Of a stretch of 64,000 bases of DNA, positions 55,289-64,000 are shown piece after piece. Below the pieces are notes generated by a model. That model did no database searches, had not been told where the DNA came from, and saw only the letters and a list, made by a program, of their open reading frames with translations. The DNA lies in contig CANQJT010000005.1 in the NCBI GenBank assembly GCA_947624325.1, positions 1 through 64,000 on the forward strand, written 5' to 3'. The stretch's first letter is position 1. Every line of letters starts with the position of its first letter. Made by a program: the position numbers and the translations under genes. The DNA comes from Candidatus Gastranaerophilales bacterium (GTDB lineage Bacteria; Cyanobacteriota; Vampirovibrionia; Gastranaerophilales; Gastranaerophilaceae).

Positions 55289-56209
55289 ATGGCAAATTTA
55301 AAAAAAATTAAAACAAGAATAAATTCAATAATAAGCACCCAGAAGATTACCAGAGCAATGAAAATGGTAGCTTCCGCCAAGGTTAAAAAATTTGAAAACA
55401 AAGTAAAAGCTTCAAGACCCTTTACTTATGAACTTGAAAAGGTCTTTTACAGGCTTCTGCATTCAATACCTGAGGTAGAAGCAGCAGAAACTCATTTTAA
55501 AGAGCCTATAAATAATTACCCCGTATTGCTTCAGGAAAGAGAAATTAAAACAGTCGGGATGCTTATTATCACTTCAAATAAAGGACTTTCCGGTGCATTT
55601 AATGCAAATCTTGTAAGATATACCTTAAAAACCATAAAAGAATACCACGACCAAAATAAAAAATGCGAGCTGTTTATTATAGGTCAAAAAGGATTTAACG
55701 CACTTAAAAGAGCCGCTGATGAATATGATTTTAAAATAACGCAGACATATTTAAATTTCAGTGAAAATCCGACTTCATCACAAGCAAGATTAGCTGCTTC
55801 CGATATGGCAAGAGCTTTTATAAACGGTAATATTGATTCAATGGAAATCATAACAACCCGTTTCAGAAACATGATGTCTTATTCCGTAGAAAAATGGGAT
55901 ATTCTTCCCCTTGATGAAATTGAAGAAGACTATACAAAAGAAGAATTTTCCGATATGGAAATTGAACCGAATATATCCGCAATGCTATCCGAAATAGTTC
56001 CTCTATTTATATCAAGTATAATTTTTCAAGCCATGCTAGAATCTATAGCAAGTGAGTTAGCATCAAGAATGACAGCAATGTCAGCGGCTTGCAACAATGC
56101 GGAAGAAATGATTCAAAAATTAACTGTGGATTACAATAAAGCACGACAAGCAATGATAACTCAGGAAATTACCGAAATAGTCGGCGGAAGTACAGCAATT
56201 AATAAGTAA
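55289..56209 (+). CDS. atpG: ATP synthase F1 subunit gamma
   Basis: Central rotor shaft of 306 residues. The N-terminal helix (RINSIISTQKITRAMKMVASAK) and C-terminal helix (SRMTAMSAACNNAEEMIQKL ... RQAMITQEITEIVGG) form the coiled-coil axle. The 35-residue redox-regulatory insert of plant gamma is absent. It is the last atp gene; the following AsmA-like ATG overlaps its stop (TAATG), so that gene shares the operon. Confidence 0.97.
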   Translation: MANLKKIKTRINSIISTQKITRAMKMVASAKVKKFENKVKASRPFTYELEKVFYRLLHSIPEVEAAETHFKEPINNYPVLLQEREIKTVGMLIITSNKGLSGAFNANLVRYTLKTIKEYHDQNKKCELFIIGQKGFNALKRAADEYDFKITQTYLNFSENPTSSQARLAASDMARAFINGNIDSMEIITTRFRNMMSYSVEKWDILPLDEIEEDYTKEEFSDMEIEPNISAMLSEIVPLFISSIIFQAMLESIASELASRMTAMSAACNNAEEMIQKLTVDYNKARQAMITQEITEIVGGSTAINK

Positions 56210-59200
56210 TGAGTAAGACTAAAAAAATATTTTTAACTTTATTGACGGGTGCAATATCGCTAAGTGCCGTATACTATGGCGCACTTATTGCAATACCTAA
56301 TGTTGTTGATTTAAATAAATATAAAGAGCAGGTTTCAAAACAAATTGAAGCTCAGACAGGGTTTAAAGTATCCTGCGAAGATATTTCTTTTATGAAGAGC
56401 TTATCACCTTATTTAAAGATTAAAATGTATCATACTATAGTTTTATACCCTGATGATGAAATATTTATAAAACTGAAAGATGCCGATTTAAAAGTTAAGA
56501 TTTTTCCGCTTATATTAAAAAAAATAGTTATTAAAGATGCAAAATTAACAAGACCGATAATTAATATAACACTCTATAAAGATTTAACTACTTCGCTTGA
56601 AAAATATATTAATGCTCAAAAACCTGTTTTGGCAGGAAACTTTTTCTTAAACAGCATTATATCAGATACCTTGTGCCAAAATTATAAAATTAAATTCAAT
56701 GATGAATCAATTAATAAAACATTTTATCTTGAAGGTAATGAATTAATCTTAAAAGATATAAAATTAAACGATAAAGCACACCTTATTTTAAAAGGGGCTT
56801 TATACGAGAATAAAACCGAATACTTAAAATATGATTTGGACTTAATTTCAACATTAACTCCCGAAAAGAAAAAATTTACTTTTTCTCCGTTTAAAGCAAT
56901 CTATGACTCGGATATCAAAGGCGAAATAACGGGTGTTTTAAAATACGAAAAAAACAATAACTTAATCGGAAATATCAGTATAAATAATTTATCCCTAAAA
57001 GCGGAAGATACAATACTTTCAAACAATAATGCAATTGTTATATTTAAGGGCGAAGAAGCTCAAATATCATCAGAACTTCATACTTCTAAAACGGATATTG
57101 CAAAGCTTGAAGGAAAATATAACTACGGGAAGAAAAAATATATAGAACTAAATGCAAATGCCAAAAATGTTAATTTGAAAAACCTTTATAAATTAGTATC
57201 AGAAGTATCAAAGGGCTTAAATATCCCGAATAAATATGACGGTATCAATATAACAGGCTTAGCAAATGCCGATTTTTCAATAAGTTCTGATTTTAAAAAG
57301 CTTAAATCATCAGGAAATTGCGAAATTAAAAATACAAAAATAACCTACGAAAAACTGCCTTATAATATAGAAAATATAAATGCAAACATTAATTTTGCAA
57401 ATAATAATATTAATATAGAAAATGCCTCGTTAAAAGTTAATACAACTCCTATTAAACTAACTGGGAAAATAGATGAAAATGTCAATGCAAATTTAACGGC
57501 ATCATCCGAAAATTTAGACTTAAAAACAATTACATCATTATTTTTAAAAGATAAAAAAATTCCCGTTAATATAGTAAAAGGCAAATTGGATTTCACCTCT
57601 CAAATAACGGGCAATATTGAAAAAAACTTAAATGCAAAAAATTTTATTACAATTAAAGATTTAAAAATAACGGATAAAAAAACAAACATACCGATTACCT
57701 CGGCAAAAACGACTATTAATGCGGATTTAACGAAAACAAAATATAACGGTACAATAAAATCAGAGAATTTAAAAACAATATACGATAAAAAACAAATTGA
57801 AGCTCCTGAATTTACCGTTACATTTAACGAAAAAGACTTAAAAATTCCTGAAAATCAAATAAGAATAATAAATTCACCCATACAAATAAAAGGGGAAGTA
57901 AAGAACTACCAAACAGAGCCAAAAATTAATGCTGAATTTTCAGGAAAACTATCCTCCTTTGATGCTGAAAAATTTGTATCTGAATATATAAAACAGCCTC
58001 ATAAAGCGGTAGGAAATCTGCCTGTTTCGGGCTCTATAATGACTCAAGGGAATAACACTCACATTAAAATGCAGTTATCTGCGGATAAAAATAACTATTT
58101 ATCATATACGGTTATAGGGGAATTATTAAATAAGCCATCCGTTATTACATTTGACGGAGAATTAAATGATAAAACTCTTACAATAAAAGAGTTATCATTA
58201 AAAGAAAATACCCAAACAAAACAAAATAATATAAATAAAATAATAAATATATCAGGACAGGTTATAAACCAATCGGAGCCCGTATTAAAGAACTTAAGAG
58301 TTCAAATACCAAATACGATAACAGCCTCATCAAACTTCTTTGGAGGAGAAGATTTCTCGCTGAATGCCGATTTAACCTTAAATAACTCTGTAAATAACCC
58401 TGCCGTAAGCGGAAATGCAAAAATATTTTATTACAATATAAAAAAATATTTGACGGCAATAAAAAATGCCGATATAAGCTTTTCACCACAAAATATAAGG
58501 TTAATAGCACCCGACATTCAAATAAATACCTCAAAAATAAATCTGATAGCGGATATCGAACCTGAAATTAAAAATAAAATCATTATAAATAATGCTCAAT
58601 TAAACTGCTCCAATTTAGATTTAAATTCACTTTACCCGATTTTTGAAAAAAATTCCAATACCTTATCAAATCAAATACCGACAGTAAAAAAAGGTACGGC
58701 AACAATAAATAATTTTCAGGTAATGGATTTAAAAGCAAAAGATATAAGTAATGACTTTACGATTGAAAAGAATATATTAAGCATAAAAAATATATCAGGC
58801 AGGGCATACGGCGGAAGTATATCGGGGAATATAAATCTGGATATACCTCATAATCATCTTGAAATTATGCTTAACGGTAAAAATATTTCAATGAATGAAT
58901 CACTGTATGATTTATGTAAATTAAGCGACAACATATCAGGAATGGCAGACTTCAATTCAAATTTGTCATTATTAATCGGCGACTATAATTCCGTAATAAA
59001 ATCATTAAACGGAAAAGTTGATTTTAAATCCGTAAACGGAAGAATGGGAACACTTGGAAAATTTGAACACTATCTGTATGCCCAAAATATTCTTTACCAC
59101 GGGCTTTTAAATACAACATTAAACAGAATAGCCTCGGCGCTTGAAAAAGATAATACGGCGCACTATAAATACTCTGAAGGCGGAGTATTGTTCCAAAACG

Positions 59201-59631
59201 GATATATGATATCAAACGGAATTAAAACAACGGGCAAGGATATGAGTCTTTATGTAACAGGCAGACACAATCTATTATCAAATCAGGCAAATTTAGATAT
59301 TTACGGCAGAATATCCGATGAAATTAAAAATAAACTTGGTCAGTTCGGGAATGTATCAATATCTGATTTACTTTCTTCCCCATCGCAAAAAAGAAACGAT
59401 ATACTAATCGTAAATAAAGAAATAATAGAAAAAATCCCTGAATTATCCAATAACACAGGCGGAAAAACAAATACATTTAAAGTTAATATTTTTGGTGACA
59501 TAAATTCAGTTAATGCTATTAACTCTTTTGTATGGATACTTCCAAAAGAAGAACCTCAGCAGATAATTGAACATCAAGGGCAAGAAGAAAAGCTCCCCGA
59601 TTTTTCGGATTTACAAACTGAAAATCTTTAG
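56209..59631 (+). CDS. AsmA-like envelope protein, paralogue, coupled to the atp operon
   Basis: A 1140-residue AsmA/TamB-superfamily protein: N-terminal membrane helix (about 7-30), then VVDLNKYKEQVSKQIEAQTGFKV, then a long beta-repeat region in the periplasm. A C-terminal block (LNGKVDFKSVNGRMGTLGKFEHYLYAQNIL) aligns with LKGKVDFMMKDGQLGPFGKLE of the 23695 protein, but the Lys/Glu tail of that protein is missing. Its start codon overlaps the atpG stop, an unusual partner for ATP synthase. It converges with the symporter gene, overlapping by 4 bp. Confidence 0.85.
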   Translation: MSKTKKIFLTLLTGAISLSAVYYGALIAIPNVVDLNKYKEQVSKQIEAQTGFKVSCEDISFMKSLSPYLKIKMYHTIVLYPDDEIFIKLKDADLKVKIFPLILKKIVIKDAKLTRPIINITLYKDLTTSLEKYINAQKPVLAGNFFLNSIISDTLCQNYKIKFNDESINKTFYLEGNELILKDIKLNDKAHLILKGALYENKTEYLKYDLDLISTLTPEKKKFTFSPFKAIYDSDIKGEITGVLKYEKNNNLIGNISINNLSLKAEDTILSNNNAIVIFKGEEAQISSELHTSKTDIAKLEGKYNYGKKKYIELNANAKNVNLKNLYKLVSEVSKGLNIPNKYDGINITGLANADFSISSDFKKLKSSGNCEIKNTKITYEKLPYNIENINANINFANNNINIENASLKVNTTPIKLTGKIDENVNANLTASSENLDLKTITSLFLKDKKIPVNIVKGKLDFTSQITGNIEKNLNAKNFITIKDLKITDKKTNIPITSAKTTINADLTKTKYNGTIKSENLKTIYDKKQIEAPEFTVTFNEKDLKIPENQIRIINSPIQIKGEVKNYQTEPKINAEFSGKLSSFDAEKFVSEYIKQPHKAVGNLPVSGSIMTQGNNTHIKMQLSADKNNYLSYTVIGELLNKPSVITFDGELNDKTLTIKELSLKENTQTKQNNINKIINISGQVINQSEPVLKNLRVQIPNTITASSNFFGGEDFSLNADLTLNNSVNNPAVSGNAKIFYYNIKKYLTAIKNADISFSPQNIRLIAPDIQINTSKINLIADIEPEIKNKIIINNAQLNCSNLDLNSLYPIFEKNSNTLSNQIPTVKKGTATINNFQVMDLKAKDISNDFTIEKNILSIKNISGRAYGGSISGNINLDIPHNHLEIMLNGKNISMNESLYDLCKLSDNISGMADFNSNLSLLIGDYNSVIKSLNGKVDFKSVNGRMGTLGKFEHYLYAQNILYHGLLNTTLNRIASALEKDNTAHYKYSEGGVLFQNGYMISNGIKTTGKDMSLYVTGRHNLLSNQANLDIYGRISDEIKNKLGQFGNVSISDLLSSPSQKRNDILIVNKEIIEKIPELSNNTGGKTNTFKVNIFGDINSVNAINSFVWILPKEEPQQIIEHQGQEEKLPDFSDLQTENL

Positions 59632-60974
59632 TTTTCTATATTTTCCCCGACTCCGCAGTTTGAATGCTCTTCAATATTAATTTGAGGCATAATTTCATCA
59701 TTGATTATATAATTAAATTTTTTATTTTTAATAAACTGCTTATTAAATTCTTCCATTTTTGAATAATTAAATTCGTTTTCCCATTTTGCAATAACCATAG
59801 TAGCGATACAGTTTCCTATTAAGTTAACCGTAGTTCTTCCCATATCAAGAATTTGGTCAATACCGAGCAAAATAGCAACACCGATAATAGGATACCCAAA
59901 TCCGGATAAAGTACCTGCCAGAACGACAAGAGCAATTCTCGGAACACCTGCTATACCTTTACTTGTAAGCATCAAAGTACCCATTATAAATAAAAGCTGG
60001 AACGGTTCAAGATTAATACCTGCAATTTGCAGTGAAAACAACATAGCAAGAGCAAGGTAGAGGGTAGAACCATCCAAATTAAATGTATAACCTGTAGGCA
60101 TGACAAAACCTACAATATTTTTAGAAGCTCCGAAGCTTTCCATAACTTTCATGGCTTGAGGAAGTGCCGCTTCTGATGTTGAAGTCGTAAATGCCAATAA
60201 TGCAGGTTCTCTTATAGCCCTAAGTACTGAAAATACGGAAACTCCTACTATTCTGCAAGCTATATTCAGTATTACAAACAAAAATAAAACCAAAGCAAAA
60301 TAAAGTGAGCCAATTATTTTTGCATAATTTAACATCACACCCATACCGCTTTCAGCGATGGTATAAGATATAGCACCAAATACACCTATCGGTGCAAAAT
60401 TCATTACAAGATGAGTAAATTTAAACATTATTTCGGAAAGTGAAGATACCCAATTAAGAACAGGCTTTGCTTTTTCACCTGCGGCACAAATTGCAAGAGC
60501 AAAAAATATTGAAAATACAACAATTTGCAATAAATTTCCGTCAGCCATTGATTTTATAATACTGTTAGGAACTATATTAACAAACATATCAGATACAGAG
60601 GAATGAACATTTTGAGATGCCATTACTGAAACGGTATCAATCATGTTTTGCGAAACAATACCTGTAGAAAATCCGGCACCGGGTTTAAAAATAAGACCTA
60701 CAGATAGCCCGATAACAAGTGCAAAAGATGTTGCAGCCGCAAAATATGTAAAAGTTTTTATTCCCAACTTGCCAAGAGCTTTTATATTCCCGTGAGTAGC
60801 AATACCTGTAACAACAACCGAGAACAAGAGCGGAGCAATAATCATTTTTATCATATTTAAGAAAATATGCGCCAAAGGCTGCATTTTAGAACCTATTTCA
60901 GGAAACTTCCATCCTACAAATGTTCCCAGAACTAAGCTTAAAAATATATATAATGTTAATCTTGATGTTTTCAT
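59628..60974 (-). CDS. Dicarboxylate/amino acid:cation symporter (DAACS, DctA/GltP-like)
   Basis: Inner membrane secondary transporter of 448 residues with eight helices and two re-entrant loops. HP1 contains the Ser-rich TTSTSEAALPQAMK, and the unwound helix 7 reads FNLDGST where NMDGT is usual. HP2 contains GIAGVPRIALVVLAGTLSGFG; the TM8 segment GRTTVNLIGN is conserved. Substrate is glutamate/aspartate or a C4-dicarboxylate, coupled to sodium or protons. CAGGT precedes the ATG. It follows the serine hydrolase gene on the minus strand by 91 bp. Confidence 0.93.
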   Translation of the reverse strand: MKTSRLTLYIFLSLVLGTFVGWKFPEIGSKMQPLAHIFLNMIKMIIAPLLFSVVVTGIATHGNIKALGKLGIKTFTYFAAATSFALVIGLSVGLIFKPGAGFSTGIVSQNMIDTVSVMASQNVHSSVSDMFVNIVPNSIIKSMADGNLLQIVVFSIFFALAICAAGEKAKPVLNWVSSLSEIMFKFTHLVMNFAPIGVFGAISYTIAESGMGVMLNYAKIIGSLYFALVLFLFVILNIACRIVGVSVFSVLRAIREPALLAFTTSTSEAALPQAMKVMESFGASKNIVGFVMPTGYTFNLDGSTLYLALAMLFSLQIAGINLEPFQLLFIMGTLMLTSKGIAGVPRIALVVLAGTLSGFGYPIIGVAILLGIDQILDMGRTTVNLIGNCIATMVIAKWENEFNYSKMEEFNKQFIKNKKFNYIINDEIMPQINIEEHSNCGVGENIEN

Positions 60975-61065
60975 TTAAATTGTACCTGTAATAATTATAT
61001 CAAAAAAAAGACAGGATTATTTTTTTGACAGATTTTAATTTTTAATTATATAAAATGATACAAAA

Positions 61066-62223
61066 CTACATAGAAATATTATTATATATTATCTTTGAAG
61101 CCTCAACAATGAACTCTTTTCCCTGAGAACTGTTATAAGGGCGCATTGCAAGAATAACAACAATATATTTTCTGCCGTTTGCGGTTCTGACGATTCCCGC
61201 ATCACCCAGCATGTAACCTATATCTCCTGTTTTATGGAGGAGTATCGCATCAGAAGGAAGCCCTGCCTGAAGTAATCTGTTATTTTTAACATGAGACAAG
61301 TAATCTGCAATATATTTTTTTGAATTTGAAGAGAGAATGTTAGTAGTATCAATATTATAAAGCATTTTAGCCAGTTCTCTTGCGGTTGTGGTATTTGTCC
61401 CGTCTAAATCGGGGAGCCAATTATTAATTCGGGTATTAACAAGTCCCCAAGATTTCATTGCTCTGTTTACTGAAGGCATTCCGCCCATTTTTGCCATTAT
61501 CATATTTGTAGAAGAATTATCTGAATTTTCTATCATAATTTTAGCCAGATAATCCATACTGTGAGCTATTCCCCCTTGAGAATACTGCAATTTTCCTGAC
61601 CCGGGAGCCCTGTAATAATCTTCCAAAACCATAGTATCATTCAACGAGAAATTCCCCTGATCAATTTCACGAAACATTTCAATTAAAACAGGCAGTTTAA
61701 TTATGCTTGCGGCAGGGTATACAACATTGGCATTTATATCTACATAAGTACCTGAATTATACTCCCAAACGAAAACAGCAGGTTGTATAGCTTTATAATT
61801 TTGTGCCAAATCAATTAATCGGTTTTTAAGTCCGTGTCTTTCTGAAGTCTCTTGTAAGTTAACCATTAAAGGCTTATTATAATTCGTATCTTTTATTATA
61901 TATTTACCTAAAAATAAATCTTTATACAAATATTCATAAGTGGGATACATTAACCTTTGATAATCAACCCTCAGCATATTTTTAGGATTTTGCGGAAAAA
62001 TATCCGCTACAAAAGTTTTATAAGAATACGGAAAAACATAAAATAACAAAAAAAAGAAAATTGCTAAAAGTGTAATTCTTTTTATTAAATTAGCTTTATT
62101 TTTCTTTTTCTTTATAACTTTTTCTATCGGTTTAACTTTTCTGTAAGGAGAATTTTTAAAATAGTACTGCTCATATGCGGCAGTATACATATCAATATTT
62201 TCCCTGTACTTTGGTTCCGGCAA
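61066..62223 (-). CDS. Class A beta-lactamase-fold serine hydrolase, membrane anchored
   Basis: A 385-residue protein with a long basic cytoplasmic N terminus, one membrane helix (about 49-66) and an external PBP/beta-lactamase domain. The motifs are SIIK (Ser173, Lys176), SDN (234-236) and KTG (331-333). The omega-loop segment is W269-L-P-D-L-D where class A enzymes have W-E-P-E-L-N: the deacylating Glu166 is Leu270 and Asn170 is Asp274. Drug hydrolysis is therefore unlikely; a peptidoglycan role is more plausible. The start is TTG, backed by GGAGGGG at ideal spacing. Confidence 0.88.
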   Translation of the reverse strand: MPEPKYRENIDMYTAAYEQYYFKNSPYRKVKPIEKVIKKKKNKANLIKRITLLAIFFFLLFYVFPYSYKTFVADIFPQNPKNMLRVDYQRLMYPTYEYLYKDLFLGKYIIKDTNYNKPLMVNLQETSERHGLKNRLIDLAQNYKAIQPAVFVWEYNSGTYVDINANVVYPAASIIKLPVLIEMFREIDQGNFSLNDTMVLEDYYRAPGSGKLQYSQGGIAHSMDYLAKIMIENSDNSSTNMIMAKMGGMPSVNRAMKSWGLVNTRINNWLPDLDGTNTTTARELAKMLYNIDTTNILSSNSKKYIADYLSHVKNNRLLQAGLPSDAILLHKTGDIGYMLGDAGIVRTANGRKYIVVILAMRPYNSSQGKEFIVEASKIIYNNISM

Positions 62224-62312
62224 TTTCCCCTCCTGAAAATATTATATTATATATTTTATTTACTAAGCAATTTTGTTAACTTATGCAACAAATACATTAC
62301 TAATTTAATACT

Positions 62313-62340
62313 TTGAATTTTTAAATAAATTTGCTAAAAT
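62313..62340 (+). promoter_or_regulatory. Promoter of the GGDEF gene
   Basis: TTGAAT (62313-62318), 16-bp spacer, TAAAAT (62335-62340). A leader of about 18 nt carries GGAAAGGG before the ATG at 62366. Confidence 0.6.
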
Positions 62341-62365
62341 AATAACAAACGGAAAGGGTTAATTA

Positions 62366-63244
62366 ATGAGCAACATAATTATTTATTCAGAAGGAAACAG
62401 TCCGGCAATAGAAAAAATCTGCAGAGATTATACTGATTTTGATGTAAGAACAATGAATATCGACGATGTAAAAGATGCCGAAAAATACAATCCGGCTATT
62501 ATGGTATTAGATATTCCGATGAATAAATTAAAAGAAATATCAATGGTAACAAAATTTCCCGTCCCCGTTCTTGCGGTTACGGATGAAATTCCGGAAACTA
62601 TTACCGTAAGAGGCGAAGCTTTTGACTATATAATTAATCCTATTAATGAATATGAATTTAAAGTAAAAATCAAAAATCTGATAAAAATAAAAGAATTAAA
62701 TGATAAGATAAATAACATTTCAACTACCGATGATTTAACAGGGCTGCATAACCGTAAGTTTCTGCTTGAGCGATTGGAATCAGAAATGTCGAGAGCAAAA
62801 AGATATAATTCTCAATTATCCTGTATTTTGTTTGATTTAGACTTTTTCAAAGTAGTAAACGATATGTACGGGTATGAATGGGGTGATGTATTATTAAAAA
62901 AAATAGCGGAAATGTTATTAAATCTTGCAAGAAAAGAAGATGTTGTTACTCGCTACGGTGATGAAGAGTTTATGGTTGTACTGCCTGATACAAGTGAAGA
63001 AAATGCATTTATATTTGCTGAAAGATTTAGAAGAGATGTGGAAAAAATGACATTTATTCCGGCAGGTGAAGATGAAAAACACCCTGTAAGAGTATCAGGC
63101 GGAATTGCATCATATCCTCACCTTGAAGAAGTTGACGAGAATGCCAATTCATTAATCAGATATGCGGAACACGCACTGTATAATGCTAAAAAAAGAGGTA
63201 AAAATCGTATAGTATTATTCTCTCAGGTAAATCTGGATTATTAA
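62366..63244 (+). CDS. Degenerate receiver-GGDEF protein
   Basis: A 292-residue protein. The N-terminal receiver-like domain (1-105) keeps Asp49 (MVLDIPM) and Thr72 but lacks the N-terminal acidic pair and has Asn91 where Lys is expected. The diguanylate cyclase domain (about 118-290) has DDLTGLHNR, FDLDFFKVVND and RxxD (189-192, product-inhibition I site). The active-site loop reads R-Y-G-D-E-E-F (196-202), GDEEF instead of GGDEF. It may make c-di-GMP poorly or act as a receptor. A radical SAM gene starts 1 bp after its stop. Confidence 0.88.
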   Translation: MSNIIIYSEGNSPAIEKICRDYTDFDVRTMNIDDVKDAEKYNPAIMVLDIPMNKLKEISMVTKFPVPVLAVTDEIPETITVRGEAFDYIINPINEYEFKVKIKNLIKIKELNDKINNISTTDDLTGLHNRKFLLERLESEMSRAKRYNSQLSCILFDLDFFKVVNDMYGYEWGDVLLKKIAEMLLNLARKEDVVTRYGDEEFMVVLPDTSEENAFIFAERFRRDVEKMTFIPAGEDEKHPVRVSGGIASYPHLEEVDENANSLIRYAEHALYNAKKRGKNRIVLFSQVNLDY

Positions 63245-63245
63245 A

Positions 63246-64000
63246 ATGCTGTTAGACCCCGAAAAAAAACCTGTTTCTTTTGCATTTAATAATACCGACA
63301 GGTGCCAATCAAGATGCATAACCTGCAACAGTTGGAAAACACCTGCTTGTGTTATGGAAAAAGAACTGACTACAGAAGAATGGAAAAGGATTTTAACTAA
63401 TATCCATAATTGGATGGGAAATTATCAATTTATATTATCCGGCGGCGAACCATTTATTCGTGAAGATATATTTGAACTTGCCAAATTCGCATCAGATATG
63501 GGAGATACTGTAAATGTTGTTACAAATGCACTATCACTGGGTGATAAACTGGATAAATTAATAAACTCGGCATTTAATAATATTACATTTTCGCTGAATT
63601 CTGTTAAAGACCCTAAAATCCATAATACATCAAGAGGCCGTGATGATGCTTTTCAAAGAACAATGTATGCATTACAGAACTTAAACTATTTAAACAAGCA
63701 CCATAGGGGTCACAGATGGAAAAATATTTTTTTATCGACTGTTATTATGCCCACAAATTTAAGTGAAATGAAACCTATAGTTGAATTTTGTAAAACTGAA
63801 GGGATAAATGCAACATTCCAATTAATGGATAACGGAGAAGCATTTACAAGCAATATAAGTAAAGATAATCAAATATATCAGCAAGCGACAAAACAGGATG
63901 CAATAAATGCAATACAAGAATTAATAGAACTAAAGAAGGCAGGATATCCTATAAGCAACGGTTTTGAGCAAATGGAAAAGTTCAAATTGTTAATAAATAC
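63246..64000 (+). CDS. Radical SAM protein, cut by the window end
   Basis: The first 251 residues of a radical SAM enzyme, open at the right edge. The cluster motif is TDRCQSRCITCNSWK (C-x3-C-x2-C), followed by ILSGGEPFIREDIFELAKFA (the GGEP strand) and VVTNALSL, all typical of MoaA/PqqE/SPASM-type enzymes. C-terminal auxiliary cysteines would lie beyond the window. It begins 1 bp after the GGDEF gene without its own clear ribosome binding site, so the two are coupled. Substrate unknown. Confidence 0.85.
   Translation, partial: MLLDPEKKPVSFAFNNTDRCQSRCITCNSWKTPACVMEKELTTEEWKRILTNIHNWMGNYQFILSGGEPFIREDIFELAKFASDMGDTVNVVTNALSLGDKLDKLINSAFNNITFSLNSVKDPKIHNTSRGRDDAFQRTMYALQNLNYLNKHHRGHRWKNIFLSTVIMPTNLSEMKPIVEFCKTEGINATFQLMDNGEAFTSNISKDNQIYQQATKQDAINAIQELIELKKAGYPISNGFEQMEKFKLLIN

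Overview
This is a 64 kb, AT-rich, gene-dense bacterial chromosome segment. Its content points to a non-photosynthetic relative of Cyanobacteria, most likely a gut Melainabacteria/Vampirovibrionia member of the Gastranaerophilales type. The evidence is: an ATP synthase operon in the cyanobacterial order a-c-b'-b-delta-alpha-gamma with beta and epsilon absent; a response regulator that reads like cyanobacterial RpaB; PSP1, GHL10 and GH57/DUF3536 proteins of types common in Cyanobacteria; and HydE, an [FeFe]-hydrogenase maturase expected of a fermenter. The assignment is from recalled family knowledge, not a database search. There is no prophage, CRISPR array or complete insertion sequence.

Layout. 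1-7.5 kb, mostly minus strand: a GC-rich tandem repeat ending at the groL stop codon, groES-groL, an alpha/beta hydrolase, a DivIC/FtsB-like protein, an OppD-type ATPase, dapF and a GHL10 protein. 7.5-15 kb, plus: a DnaJ with a shortened zinc finger, an MBL hydrolase, two lineage-type hypotheticals, leuB, a probable structured ncRNA, an exported OB-like protein and a GH57/DUF3536 enzyme. 15-19.2 kb, minus: coaE, a thioredoxin-like protein, a YqeG phosphatase, a U32 protein and a membrane protein. 19.2-19.7 kb holds a candidate sRNA with Yfr1-like architecture. 19.7-23.5 kb: PSP1 protein, histidine kinase, rpsB-tsf. 23.7-31.5 kb, plus: a giant AsmA-like protein, NfeD-SPFH pair, HAD phosphatase and an EF-hand coiled-coil protein. 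31.6-39 kb: PfkB kinase, XerC/D recombinase, YggS-SepF, acyl-CoA dehydratase activase-like protein, EamA transporter and rpaB. 39.1-42.4 kb, minus: DUF374 acyltransferase, then rpmG-tRNA-Trp-secE-nusG-rplK-rplA. 42.7-50.2 kb: BaiN-like flavoprotein, folK, ribE-ribBA, GNAT, YhcH, a small peptide next to a radical SAM gene, and tpiA. 50.2-64 kb: hydE, the atp operon running into a second AsmA-like gene, a DAACS symporter, a class A beta-lactamase-fold serine hydrolase, a GGDEF protein and a radical SAM gene cut by the window end.

Regulatory reading. At least eight genes have a TTGAtt-like -35, a 16-18 bp spacer and a -10 box only 6-9 nt before the start codon, with no ribosome binding site, which suggests leaderless mRNAs are common here. 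Ribosomal protein genes carry candidate autoregulatory leaders (rpsB; twin hairpins before rplK and rplA). The rpaB promoter carries an HLR1-like site overlapping its -10 box. Four otherwise unrelated hypothetical proteins share a short N-terminal F-x-G-type motif. These are the strongest leads for undescribed biology.
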